From positions 1 to 48,357 of the forward strand of contig NZ_JAUXOD010000057.1 of NCBI RefSeq assembly GCF_030682515.1: DNA of 48,357 bases, read 5' to 3'. Each line of letters begins with the position of its first letter. Within the stretch, counting starts at the first letter, position 1. A model generated the notes under the pieces. It was given only the letters and a program-made list of their open reading frames with translations, did not search any database and had not been told where the DNA came from. The stretch is from Hoeflea sp. GTDB taxonomy: Bacteria; Pseudomonadota; Alphaproteobacteria; Rhizobiales; Rhizobiaceae. Of the stretch, positions 32,523-40,093 are shown piece by piece. The translations under genes were made by a program, and so were the position numbers.

Positions 32523-34388
32523 TCAGACCCCCTTGCGCTGTCTGGAGCGGGTCGATTCCCAGTCTTCGTGGGCGGCGGTGACCTTCGGATTGTCCGAGAC
32601 ATGCGGCGTGCCCACCTCCCACCAGGTGTGGCCTTCGGTGGTCCAGCCCTCATAGGCGTCGACCTTCATGACGATCACATGGGTTTTGGCGCTCGCCTTG
32701 GCGCGCTTGAACGCCTCGCCGAGTTCGGCCGGGTTGGCCACCGTCTCGGCAATGGCACCCATGGCGGCCGCATGGGCCTCGAAATCCACCGCGAAGGGTT
32801 CGGCCACAGTCGGGCAATCGGCGATCAGATTGTTGAAGCTCTCGTTGCCGGTGTTGTTCTGCAGCTTGTTGATGACGGCGAAGCCGCCATTGTCGAGCAC
32901 CAGGACGATCAGCTTCTTGTTGGTCAGCACCGAGGAATAGATGTCGGAATTCATCAACAGATAGGCGCCGTCGCCCACGAGCACGATAGTGTCCTTATCG
33001 GGCTCCCGCTCCGCCTGGGCGATGCGGGCGCCCCAGCCGCCGGCGATCTCGTAGCCCATGCAGGAGAAGCCGAATTCGACATCGACCGTGCCGATGTCGA
33101 GCGTGCGCCAGTTGGCGGTGACCTCCGCCGGCAACCCGCCCGAGGCGGTGACCACGCGGTCGCGCGGATCGCACAGCGCGTTGATGACGCCGATGGCCTG
33201 GGCATAGGAATTGGGCCGGTTGCCATGGGCCACATTGGCCTCGACATATTTGTCCCAGTCCTTGCGCTCGGCCTGGGCCAGCGTGGTCCAGCCGGTGGGC
33301 GCGTGATAGCGGCCGAGGCCCGCGTCGAGCGCCCGGATCGCCACCATTGCGTCGCCCACCACCGGCAGCGACAGGTGCTTGGCCGCATCGTGCCGCGCCG
33401 CGTTGACCGAGATGATTTTCGCGTGCCTGTCGAAGGCGGTCCAGGAGCCGGTGGTGAAATCCTGCAGCCGCGTGCCGATGGCGATGATGACATCGGCCTT
33501 GGAAGCGATCGTGTTGGCGCTGTCCGACCCGGTGACGCCCACAGGGCCGATGTTGAGCGGATGGTCGTTCAGGAGATTGGCGCGCCCGGCGATGGTCTCG
33601 ATCACCGGGATCTGGCGGGATTCGGCAAAGGCCGTGAGTTCGGCCACGGCGCGGGAATACTGCACCCCGCCGCCGGCGATGATCACCGGGCGCTCCGCCG
33701 AGGCGATGAGTGCGGCGGCATCCGCGATCTCGGCCTCGTCCGGGGCCTGGCGGCGGATGCGGTGCAGCTTACGCTCGAACAATTCCACCGGATAGTCATA
33801 GGCCCAGCCCTGCACATCCTGCGGCAGGCCCAGGAAAGCCGGGCCGCAATCGGCCGGATCGAGCATCGTGGCGATCGCCGCGGGCAGCGACTGGATGATC
33901 TGCGCCGGATGGGTGATCCGGTCCCAGTAGCGGCTCACCGGCTTGAAGGCGTCGTTCAAACCCATCGCCGGATTGCCGTAATGCTCGAGCTGCTGGAGCA
34001 CCGGGTCGGGCAGCCGTGTGAGGAAGATGTCGCCGCACAGCATCAGCAGCGGCAGCCGGTTGGCGTGCGCGAGTGCGGCCGCCGTCAGGAGATTGGCCGT
34101 CCCCGGCCCGGCGGACGCGGTGCAGAACATGAAGCGCTGCCGCAGCCACTGCTTGGCGTAGCCGGCCGCGGCAAAGCCCATGCTCTGCTCGTTCTGGCCG
34201 CGGTAGAGCGGCAGTTCGGCGCGAAGGTCGTACAGCGCCTCGCCCAGGCAGGTGACATTGCCATGGCCGAAGATGCCGAAGCCGCCGCCGCACAGGCGCA
34301 TCTCCTCGCCGTCTATCTCGATGAACTGGTTGGCGAGATACCTGACGATGGCCTGTGCCACGGTCAGGCGAACGGTGTCCTCACGCAT
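32523..34388 (-). CDS. iolD: 3D-(3,5/4)-trihydroxycyclohexane-1,2-dione acylhydrolase
   Basis: A 621-residue thiamin-diphosphate enzyme that hydrolytically opens the diketo ring of the inositol pathway to 5-deoxy-glucuronate. The N-terminal pyrimidine domain carries ThDP-activating Glu in LYRGQNEQSMGFAAAGYAKQ. The PP domain carries VGDGAYLLMNSDIYSSV and LDNGGFAVIN. The ATG at 34388 follows GGAGGAG at 9 nt; the much longer upstream frame is antisense to the Gfo/Idh gene. It heads the minus-strand iol operon under the 18-bp operator at 34485. Confidence 0.95.
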   Translation of the reverse strand: MREDTVRLTVAQAIVRYLANQFIEIDGEEMRLCGGGFGIFGHGNVTCLGEALYDLRAELPLYRGQNEQSMGFAAAGYAKQWLRQRFMFCTASAGPGTANLLTAAALAHANRLPLLMLCGDIFLTRLPDPVLQQLEHYGNPAMGLNDAFKPVSRYWDRITHPAQIIQSLPAAIATMLDPADCGPAFLGLPQDVQGWAYDYPVELFERKLHRIRRQAPDEAEIADAAALIASAERPVIIAGGGVQYSRAVAELTAFAESRQIPVIETIAGRANLLNDHPLNIGPVGVTGSDSANTIASKADVIIAIGTRLQDFTTGSWTAFDRHAKIISVNAARHDAAKHLSLPVVGDAMVAIRALDAGLGRYHAPTGWTTLAQAERKDWDKYVEANVAHGNRPNSYAQAIGVINALCDPRDRVVTASGGLPAEVTANWRTLDIGTVDVEFGFSCMGYEIAGGWGARIAQAEREPDKDTIVLVGDGAYLLMNSDIYSSVLTNKKLIVLVLDNGGFAVINKLQNNTGNESFNNLIADCPTVAEPFAVDFEAHAAAMGAIAETVANPAELGEAFKRAKASAKTHVIVMKVDAYEGWTTEGHTWWEVGTPHVSDNPKVTAAHEDWESTRSRQRKGV

Positions 34389-34484
34389 CAACGCTGTCTC
34401 CTCCCGATGCCAGCGGCAGACGGATCCCGATTTTCCCGGGCGCCAAAATGCCGCTTGCGAAACTCCGATTCCGAGGATACTTAT

Positions 34485-34502
34485 TTTGCAACCGGTTGCA
34501 AA
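34485..34502. promoter_or_regulatory. LacI-family-type operator between iolD and Gfo/Idh operons
   Basis: TTTGCAACCGGTTGCAAA is a perfect 18-bp palindrome centred on CG, the form bound by LacI-family repressors. It lies 97 bp upstream of iolD and 25 bp upstream of the divergent Gfo/Idh start. On the minus strand it overlaps a likely -35 (TTTGCA) that is 17 bp from TATCCT. One repressor could silence both transcripts. No LacI gene is in the window. Confidence 0.75.
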
Positions 34503-34526
34503 CTGAATTTCAAGATGGACCCGACT

Positions 34527-35639
34527 ATGGCCGAGATCGGCATCGGAATTGTGGGAGGCGGCTACATGGGCAAGGCCCATGCGGTGGCGATGGCGAGCGT
34601 CGGCGCGGTGTTCGACACCGGGCTCCGGCCGCGGCTGGAAATGGTCTCGGCCGCCTCCCCCGCCTCCGCCGAGCGCTACCGCACCGCCTATGGATTCAGG
34701 CGCGCCGCATCCGACTGGCGCGCGCTGGTGGAAGATCCGAAGGTCGAGGCGATCGTCATCGCCTCGCCGCAATCCACCCACCGCGAGATCGCGGAAGCCG
34801 CTTTCGCGCTCAAAAAGCCGGTGCTGTGCGAAAAGCCGATGGGCGCCTCGCTCGAGGACAGCCGCGCCATGGTGGCCGCGGCCGAGAAAAGCGGCGCGGC
34901 CAACATGGTGGGCTTCAACTACATCCGCACACCCGCGAGCCAGTTTGCAAGGAAGCTCATTGCCGAGGGCATGATCGGCGCCGTCACCTGGTTCCGCGGC
35001 GAGCACACCGAGGACTTCCTGGCCGATCCGCGAACACCGGCCAACTGGCGCACCGATGGCCGCGCCAATGGCACCATGGGCGACCTCGCCCCGCACATGA
35101 TCAATGCGGCGCTCGCGCTCGTCGGTCCGATCCGCGCGCTGATTGCCGAGATCGAGACCGTTCATATGACCCGTCCCGGCGGCGCCGTCGGCAATGACGA
35201 TCAGGGCCAGATGATGTGCCGGTTTGCGGGGGGCGCGATTGGGAGCATGCATTTCAGCCGCATCGCCACCGGCCGCAAGATGGGCTACGCCTACGAGATC
35301 ACCGGCACGAAGGGCGCGATCCGCTTCGATCAGGAAGACCAGAACGCGCTGTGGCTCTACCTCATGGACGAGCCCGAGGCGGTGCGCGGCTTCCGCAAGA
35401 TCCTGACCGGACCTGCGCATCCCGACTACCTGCCGTTCTGCCAGGGCCCCGGCCACGGCACCGGCTACCAGGACCAGATCATCATCGAGGCGCGGGATTT
35501 CCTATCTGCCATCGAGACCGGCGAGGCGATCTGGCCAACCTTCCGCGACGGTCATGCCGTCAACGAGATCGTGGCGGCGGCCTTCGCCTCGTCCGAAACG
35601 AAAACATGGCAAACCATCGGCGCAGCCGCGCACCGGTAA
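34527..35639 (+). CDS. Gfo/Idh/MocA-family oxidoreductase, first
   Basis: A 370-residue NAD(P)-dependent dehydrogenase. The Rossmann motif GIGIVGGGYMGKAHA begins at residue 4, catalytic Lys is in LCEKPMGAS, and the substrate-side signature GTMGDLAPHMINAALALVG supplies Asp and His. It is divergent from iolD and shares its operator. The likely substrate is an inositol isomer or a sugar/cyclitol acid. The ATG at 34515 (MDPTMAEIG) is an alternative start; the 1106-residue frame through it is mostly antisense to iolD and rejected. Confidence 0.88.
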   Translation: MAEIGIGIVGGGYMGKAHAVAMASVGAVFDTGLRPRLEMVSAASPASAERYRTAYGFRRAASDWRALVEDPKVEAIVIASPQSTHREIAEAAFALKKPVLCEKPMGASLEDSRAMVAAAEKSGAANMVGFNYIRTPASQFARKLIAEGMIGAVTWFRGEHTEDFLADPRTPANWRTDGRANGTMGDLAPHMINAALALVGPIRALIAEIETVHMTRPGGAVGNDDQGQMMCRFAGGAIGSMHFSRIATGRKMGYAYEITGTKGAIRFDQEDQNALWLYLMDEPEAVRGFRKILTGPAHPDYLPFCQGPGHGTGYQDQIIIEARDFLSAIETGEAIWPTFRDGHAVNEIVAAAFASSETKTWQTIGAAAHR

Positions 35640-35664
35640 TCCAGCAGGCACAAGGGTAAATTGA

Positions 35665-36555
35665 ATGACGATCCAGATTGGCAACGCGCCCTGCTCCTGG
35701 GGTGTGGAATTCCCCAACGATCCGCGCAATCCGGCCTGGCGCACGGTGCTCAGCCAATGCGCCCAGGCCGGCTACACCGGCATCGAACTCGGCCCCGTGG
35801 GCTTCATGCCCGAGGATCCGGCGATCCTTGCCGAGGCGCTTGACGAACAGGGGCTCGAACTGATCGGCGGCGTGGTGTTCCGCGCCTTCCACGATCCGGC
35901 GCAATGGGACGACGTGATGGACGGCGCGGTCCGCACCTGCAAGGCACTCGTGGCCCACGGCGCGCAGCATCTCGTGCTGATCGATTCGATCTCGCCGCGC
36001 CGGGCGCCGACCGCCGGGCGCGCGAGCGAGGCCGAGCAGATGGATCCGGCCGAATGGTCGGCCTTCCGCGACCGCATCGCCACCGTGGCGCGGCTCGGCG
36101 CCGAGGACTACGGGCTGACCGTCGGCATTCACGCCCATGCCGCCGGCTTCATCGATTTCGAGCCGGAGCTTGAACGCCTCCTCGACGAGGTCGACGAGAC
36201 CATTCTCAAAATCTGCTTCGACACCGGCCACCATTCCTATGCGGGCTTCGATCCGGTCGCCTTCATGAAGCGCCACATCGACCGCATTTCCTACATGCAT
36301 TTCAAGGACATCGACCCGAAGATCAAGGCCGCGGCGATCGCCAATCGGACCGGCTTCTACGAGGCCTGCGGCCAAGGCATCTTCTGCAATCTCGGCCAGG
36401 GCGACGTCGATTTCCCCGCCGTGCGGCAGATCCTGCTCGACCATGGCTTCGAAGGCTGGTGCACGGTGGAGCAGGATTGCGATCCGTTGCTCGACCCCGA
36501 CACGCTGGGCGACGCCACCGCCAACCGCCAATATCTGCAATCCATCGGGTTTTGA
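35665..36555 (+). CDS. Sugar-phosphate isomerase/epimerase family protein (TIM barrel, IolE/IolI-like)
   Basis: A 296-residue AP-endonuclease-2-type TIM barrel. It opens IGNAPCSWGVEFPND, and the likely metal ligands are Glu41 (GYTGIELGP), the Asp of CFDTGHHSYA, the His/Asp in SYMHFKDID, and the Glu of WCTVEQD. Relatives include inosose dehydratase (IolE) and inosose isomerase (IolI), but the start is not that of classical IolE. It may replace either in this cluster, which otherwise lacks both. It follows the Gfo/Idh gene by 25 bp. Confidence 0.83.
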   Translation: MTIQIGNAPCSWGVEFPNDPRNPAWRTVLSQCAQAGYTGIELGPVGFMPEDPAILAEALDEQGLELIGGVVFRAFHDPAQWDDVMDGAVRTCKALVAHGAQHLVLIDSISPRRAPTAGRASEAEQMDPAEWSAFRDRIATVARLGAEDYGLTVGIHAHAAGFIDFEPELERLLDEVDETILKICFDTGHHSYAGFDPVAFMKRHIDRISYMHFKDIDPKIKAAAIANRTGFYEACGQGIFCNLGQGDVDFPAVRQILLDHGFEGWCTVEQDCDPLLDPDTLGDATANRQYLQSIGF

Positions 36556-36578
36556 GCGGAGGCTGAGTTGCTTGACGC

Positions 36579-36691
36579 CGTCATGCCGGACTTGATCCGG
36601 CATCCAGCGAGCCCAGGTCCCTGGGCTGCAAGAGTCTTTTGACCCGGCAGTCGCCGGGTCGCTGGACCCCGGCTCGGAGGCCGGGGTGACG
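36579..36691. repeat. Intergenic palindromic repeat (cruciform-like unit)
   Basis: Outer arms CGTCATGCCGG...CATCCAGCGA (36579-36610) and TCGCTGGACC...GGTGACG (36659-36691) are inverted. Two inner hairpins (GCCCAGG-TC-CCTGGGC at 36610-36625; GACCCGGC-AGTC-GCCGGGTC at 36641-36660) sit between. This layout is that of dispersed palindromic elements seen between genes in many alphaproteobacteria. In an mRNA it would form a stable four-way structure. Confidence 0.7.
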
Positions 36692-36701
36692 GAGTCCGGA
36701 A

Positions 36702-36712
36702 TGGACTGTCCA
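36702..36712. promoter_or_regulatory. Second copy of the TetR palindrome, in front of Gfo/Idh gene
   Basis: TGGACTGTCCA is a perfect 11-bp palindrome 67 bp upstream of the second Gfo/Idh start. The core is the same as in the 15-bp palindrome at 38652-38666 beside the TetR gene. It suggests that TetR controls this gene too. Confidence 0.55.
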
Positions 36713-36779
36713 GAACGTCGTGGACAGCGCCTTGAAATGCACGACCAAACGCTGTTTCACATCAAGGGGGGAACCCGGC

Positions 36780-37937
36780 ATGACAAAACTCAAATGGGGC
36801 ATGATCGGCGGCGGCGAAGGCAGCCAGATCGGCCCGGCGCACCGGCTGGGCGCAGGCCTCGACGGCGAATTCGACTTCGTCGCCGGCGCGCTCGACCATC
36901 GCCCGGACGCGGGCCGCGCCTACGGGCAGCGGCTGGGACTTGATCCGTCCCGCGCCTATGGCGACTGGCGCGAGATGCTGGCGGGCGAAAGCGCCCGCCC
37001 CGACCGCGTCGACCTCGTCACCGTCGCCACCCCGAACGCCACCCATTACGAGATCACCAGGGCGTTTCTCGAGGCGGGCTTCCATGTGCTGTGCGAAAAG
37101 CCGATGACCATGACGATTGAACAGGGCGAGGACATCGTCCGCACCGCGCGCGCGACGGGACAGATCTGCGCCGTCAATTACGGCTACACCGGCTATTCCC
37201 TGGTGCGCCACATGAAGGCTATGGTGGCGCGCGGCGACCTGGGCAGGATCCGGCTGATCAAGGCCGAGTTTGCCCATGGCCACCATGCGGATGCGGCCGA
37301 CGCCGACAATCCGCGGGTGCGCTGGCGCTATGACCCGGCCCAGGCCGGCGTGTCGGCGCAGTTCGCCGATTGCGGGATCCATGCGCTGCACATGGCAAGC
37401 TTCGTGAGCGGACAGGAAGTCGAACGGCTCTCCGCCGACACAGTCTCCTGCATTCCGAGCCGGGTGCTGGAGGATGACGCGATGGTGAACTTCAGGATGG
37501 ACGGCGGCGCCGTGGGCCGGCTGTGGACTTCCTCCATCGCCATCGGCCGGCAGCACGGGCTGACGCTGCAGGTGTTCGGCGAAAAGGGCGGGTTGAGATG
37601 GGCGCAGGAACAGCCCAACCAGCTCTATTTCATGCCGCTCGGCGGGAGGCTTCAGACCATCGAGCGCGGCGAGGCAAACCTCTCGCCCGAGGCCGACCGC
37701 ACCAGCCGCGTCACCATCGGCCATGCCGAGGGCATGCCGCTGGCGTTTGCCAATATCTACAAGGATCTGGCCGAAGCCATCCGCGCCGGCCAGGAGGGAC
37801 GCGCGCCGGACCCCGCCGCAACTCTCTACCCCCGCGCCGAAGACGGCCTGCGCTCCATGGCCGCCGTCTTCGCCGTGGCCGAGTCCGGCAAGGCCGACGG
37901 CGCCTGGATCGACGCAAGGCCGCCGATGTTCAGGTAG
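36780..37937 (+). CDS. Gfo/Idh/MocA-family oxidoreductase, second
   Basis: A 385-residue dehydrogenase. The coenzyme motif is GMIGGGEGSQIGPAH (residues 7-21), the catalytic Lys is in LCEKPMTMT, and SAQFADCGIHALHMASFVSG holds the Asp and His of the active site. Its start follows AAGGGGGG; the frame that starts at 36720 is not used. It belongs to the longer form with a GEGSxIG motif common beside inositol and sugar isomerase genes. It is separated from the isomerase by the palindromic repeat and a TetR-type operator, so it probably has its own promoter. The stop overlaps the TetR stop by 8 bp. Confidence 0.88.
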   Translation: MTKLKWGMIGGGEGSQIGPAHRLGAGLDGEFDFVAGALDHRPDAGRAYGQRLGLDPSRAYGDWREMLAGESARPDRVDLVTVATPNATHYEITRAFLEAGFHVLCEKPMTMTIEQGEDIVRTARATGQICAVNYGYTGYSLVRHMKAMVARGDLGRIRLIKAEFAHGHHADAADADNPRVRWRYDPAQAGVSAQFADCGIHALHMASFVSGQEVERLSADTVSCIPSRVLEDDAMVNFRMDGGAVGRLWTSSIAIGRQHGLTLQVFGEKGGLRWAQEQPNQLYFMPLGGRLQTIERGEANLSPEADRTSRVTIGHAEGMPLAFANIYKDLAEAIRAGQEGRAPDPAATLYPRAEDGLRSMAAVFAVAESGKADGAWIDARPPMFR

Positions 37938-38595
37938 CCCCGGGCGCCGCGCGGTCACCGGTGAAGCCCGGCATGGCGTAGGCGGCGAGAAAGATCCGCA
38001 CGGCCTCAAGCGCGTGGGCCTGCAGTTCCGCGCGCGAGGGGATGCCGCTGTCGCCCAAAAGCATTGCCGCATTGGTCGGCGCGCCCATGACCAGCCAGTT
38101 GAACTGTTGGGCGGCGCGATCCGGGTCGCACGGGCGGATCTGGCCGAGCGCGATGTAATGGGCCAGCGCCCGGCCGACGCGCCTGATCGAGACCTTCGGA
38201 CCGTTCTCGTAGAGCGCCCGGCCGAGCGCCGGAAACCGCTCGCTCTCGCCGATGACCATGCGGCGGAGCTGCATCAGCCGCGGCGTCATGACGACGCGGA
38301 GCTGGTCGATGGCGACCGTGGCCAGGTAGTCCCCCACCGGCCGGTCGTCGAGCCTGTCCTCGACATCCTCGCCGATGTCGTGCGCGGCCCCCCCGGTCAT
38401 GGCCGCGATCACCTCGAGGAACAGCGCCTCCTTGGACTGGAAATGGGCGTAGACCGTCTGCTTCGAGACCCCGGCATGCTCGGAAATCCTGTCCATGTTG
38501 GCGCCCAGAAAGCCATTGTGCAGGAACGCCTGCTCGGCAGCCGCGAGAATCTTCTCCCGGCTGCGTCGGACCCGTGTGGCCGCGCCGTTCGACAT
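37930..38595 (-). CDS. TetR-family transcriptional regulator
   Basis: A 221-residue repressor. The HTH runs about residues 10-55 (SREKILAAAEQAFLHNGFLGANMDRISEHAGVSKQTVYAHFQSKEALF), then a helical ligand domain of the AefR-like type. I chose ATG 38595 because GGAGAGG sits 7 nt before it; ATGs at 38628 and 38646 are alternatives, the last of which overlaps the divergent promoter. The palindrome 38652-38666 is its likely operator. It is divergent from the GFA-like gene and convergent with the Gfo/Idh gene. Ligand unknown. Confidence 0.9.
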   Translation of the reverse strand: MSNGAATRVRRSREKILAAAEQAFLHNGFLGANMDRISEHAGVSKQTVYAHFQSKEALFLEVIAAMTGGAAHDIGEDVEDRLDDRPVGDYLATVAIDQLRVVMTPRLMQLRRMVIGESERFPALGRALYENGPKVSIRRVGRALAHYIALGQIRPCDPDRAAQQFNWLVMGAPTNAAMLLGDSGIPSRAELQAHALEAVRIFLAAYAMPGFTGDRAAPGAT

Positions 38596-38639
38596 GTTCT
38601 GGCCTCTCCGCTTGCGTGCTTCGATCATAGCACTTCCGC

Positions 38640-38671
38640 TTGACAAATCAAACTGGACTGTCCAGTCTAAT
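38640..38671 (+). promoter_or_regulatory. Promoter with TetR-type operator
   Basis: TTGACA (38640-38645) is a consensus -35 for the rightward GFA-like gene; possible -10 sequences (TCTAAT or AGTCTA) follow at 18-20 bp. ACTGGAC-T-GTCCAGT at 38652-38666 is a perfect 15-bp palindrome in the spacer, where a repressor would block polymerase. It also lies upstream of the divergent TetR gene. Confidence 0.65.
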
Positions 38672-38695
38672 CAGCAATGAAACCGGGAGAGCGTC

Positions 38696-39232
38696 ATGCA
38701 CAGTGACCAGACCCTGGCCTGCGGCTGCGGGCAAGTCAGACTGCGGGTTGAAGGCCCGCCGATCGCCAGCGTCGAGTGCCTGTGCACGAGCTGCCGGACG
38801 GCCGCGCACCATCTTGAAGCCTTGCCGGGAGCGCCGCGGATCGTCGACGACAAGGGCGCGACGCCGTTCGTGATGCAGCGCAAGGACCGCCTCGCGATCC
38901 TGGACGGCGAAGACCGTTTCAGCGCCTTCCGGCTGCAGCCCGAGGCCGGGACGCGGCGCGTCGTCGCCACCTGCTGCAACACGCCCATGTTCCTGGAATT
39001 CCCGGGCGGCCACTGGCTGAGCCTCTATGCCGGGCTCTGGCCGGATGCCCTCCGCCCGCCGCTCGAAATGCGCACCATGGCGGGCGACTTCCCCGACCCC
39101 GCAGCCCTGCCCGACGACGTGCCGAACCTCAAACAGCATTCCTTGCGGTTTTACGCGCGCCTCCTTGGCGCCTGGGCGCGGATGGGGTTTCGAAATCCGA
39201 AAATCGAAGTGAAGGGAGAACTCCATGTCTGA
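38696..39232 (+). CDS. GFA-like (glutathione-dependent formaldehyde-activating) zinc protein
   Basis: A 178-residue protein with a Cys-rich pattern: ACGCGQVRL, ECLCTSCRTAAHH and ATCCNTPMFLEF, which matches the zinc sites of the GFA fold (S-hydroxymethyl-glutathione-forming enzymes and homologues, DUF6151 type). Function in formaldehyde or another thiol-conjugate pathway is only suggested by family. The gene starts right after the TetR operator and overlaps the next gene by 8 bp. Confidence 0.75.
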   Translation: MHSDQTLACGCGQVRLRVEGPPIASVECLCTSCRTAAHHLEALPGAPRIVDDKGATPFVMQRKDRLAILDGEDRFSAFRLQPEAGTRRVVATCCNTPMFLEFPGGHWLSLYAGLWPDALRPPLEMRTMAGDFPDPAALPDDVPNLKQHSLRFYARLLGAWARMGFRNPKIEVKGELHV

Positions 39233-39527
39233 CGCCGACGAGCGGATCGAGATCGAGAGCATCACCGCGCCGCATCACAAGAGCCGGGTCAGCCGCGTGA
39301 AATACATGGCCATGCGCGACGCCCTGCTCACCGTTCTGACCGACAGCCCGCCGGGGATCACGGTGGCCGAGGCGAAGCAGGCGCTGCTCGCCCGTCTCTC
39401 GCCCGAGCAGTTTCCGGGCGGCGAGAAGGCCGGCTGGTGGCTCAAGGCCGTCCAGCTCGACCTCGAGGCCAAGGGCGTGATCGCGCGCGGGCCCGGCAAG
39501 CCGGTGCGGCTCTACCGCTGCCGCTGA
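39225..39527 (+). CDS. Small conserved protein (winged-helix-like, DUF6958 type)
   Basis: A 100-residue protein whose start overlaps the GFA-like gene by 8 bp, indicating coupled translation. Its body (MRDALLTVLTDSPPGITVAEAKQALLARLSP and WWLKAVQLDLEAKGVIARGPGKPVRLYRCR) reads like a winged helix with a basic wing. It could be a nucleic-acid binding or regulatory protein. I have no firm function for it. Confidence 0.7.
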   Translation: MSDADERIEIESITAPHHKSRVSRVKYMAMRDALLTVLTDSPPGITVAEAKQALLARLSPEQFPGGEKAGWWLKAVQLDLEAKGVIARGPGKPVRLYRCR

Positions 39528-39604
39528 CACGGGCGCTGTGCCGCGACGCTGAAGCGGAGCCGCCGGCGATTGCATGTGACGCTTCTTTCGGTCAACAATG
39601 CCCC

Positions 39605-40093
39605 ATGGCCAAGGAGATCGAACGCAAATTCATGGTGGTGGGCGACGCCTGGCGCGACGCCGCGGTGTCCTCGCGCAGCATCGTCCAGGCCTACCTGGCC
39701 GTCGACGGCGGCACCGAGCTCAGGGTGCGCCTGTCGGACGGCGACCAGGCGCGCCTCACGCTCAAGCTCGGCCTGTCGGAGATGACGCGCGATGAATTCG
39801 ACTATCCCGTCCCGCTCGACGACGCCCGCGCCATGCTGGCGGCGAGCCGCGGCCGCATGATCGCCAAGACCCGCCACATCATCCGCGCGGACGGCCATGA
39901 ATGGGAAGTCGACGTCTATGAGGGCGGCCTCGAGGGCCTGGTGATCGCCGAGGTGGAACTGAGCGCGGAGGACGACGATCCCGCCCTGCCCGCTTGGCTC
40001 GGCCGCGAGCTGACCGGCGACCCGGCCTGGAGCAACGCCGCGCTCGCCACCCACGGCCGGCCCGACAATGCGGCCACGGAGACAAACCCATGA
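39605..40093 (+). CDS. CYTH-domain protein (triphosphate tunnel metalloenzyme)
   Basis: A 162-residue protein starting MAKEIERKFMV with the EXEXK motif (Glu4, Glu6, Lys8) of the CYTH/TTM family. Basic and acidic strands such as ELRVRLSDGDQARLTLK and HEWEVDVYEGGLEGLVIAEVEL line the tunnel that holds triphosphates. Members hydrolyse tripolyphosphate or thiamin triphosphate. It is coupled by ATGA to a CHAD gene, a frequent pairing linked to polyphosphate. The frame starting at 39437 is not needed. Confidence 0.88.
   Translation: MAKEIERKFMVVGDAWRDAAVSSRSIVQAYLAVDGGTELRVRLSDGDQARLTLKLGLSEMTRDEFDYPVPLDDARAMLAASRGRMIAKTRHIIRADGHEWEVDVYEGGLEGLVIAEVELSAEDDDPALPAWLGRELTGDPAWSNAALATHGRPDNAATETNP

Noticed and set aside
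32319-35639. Very long open frames (1106 and 977 codons) on both strands across iolD and the Gfo/Idh gene
   Set aside because: Each contains one real gene at its end and an antisense shadow of the other. Long antisense frames are common in GC-rich DNA, and the motifs fit only the shorter genes.
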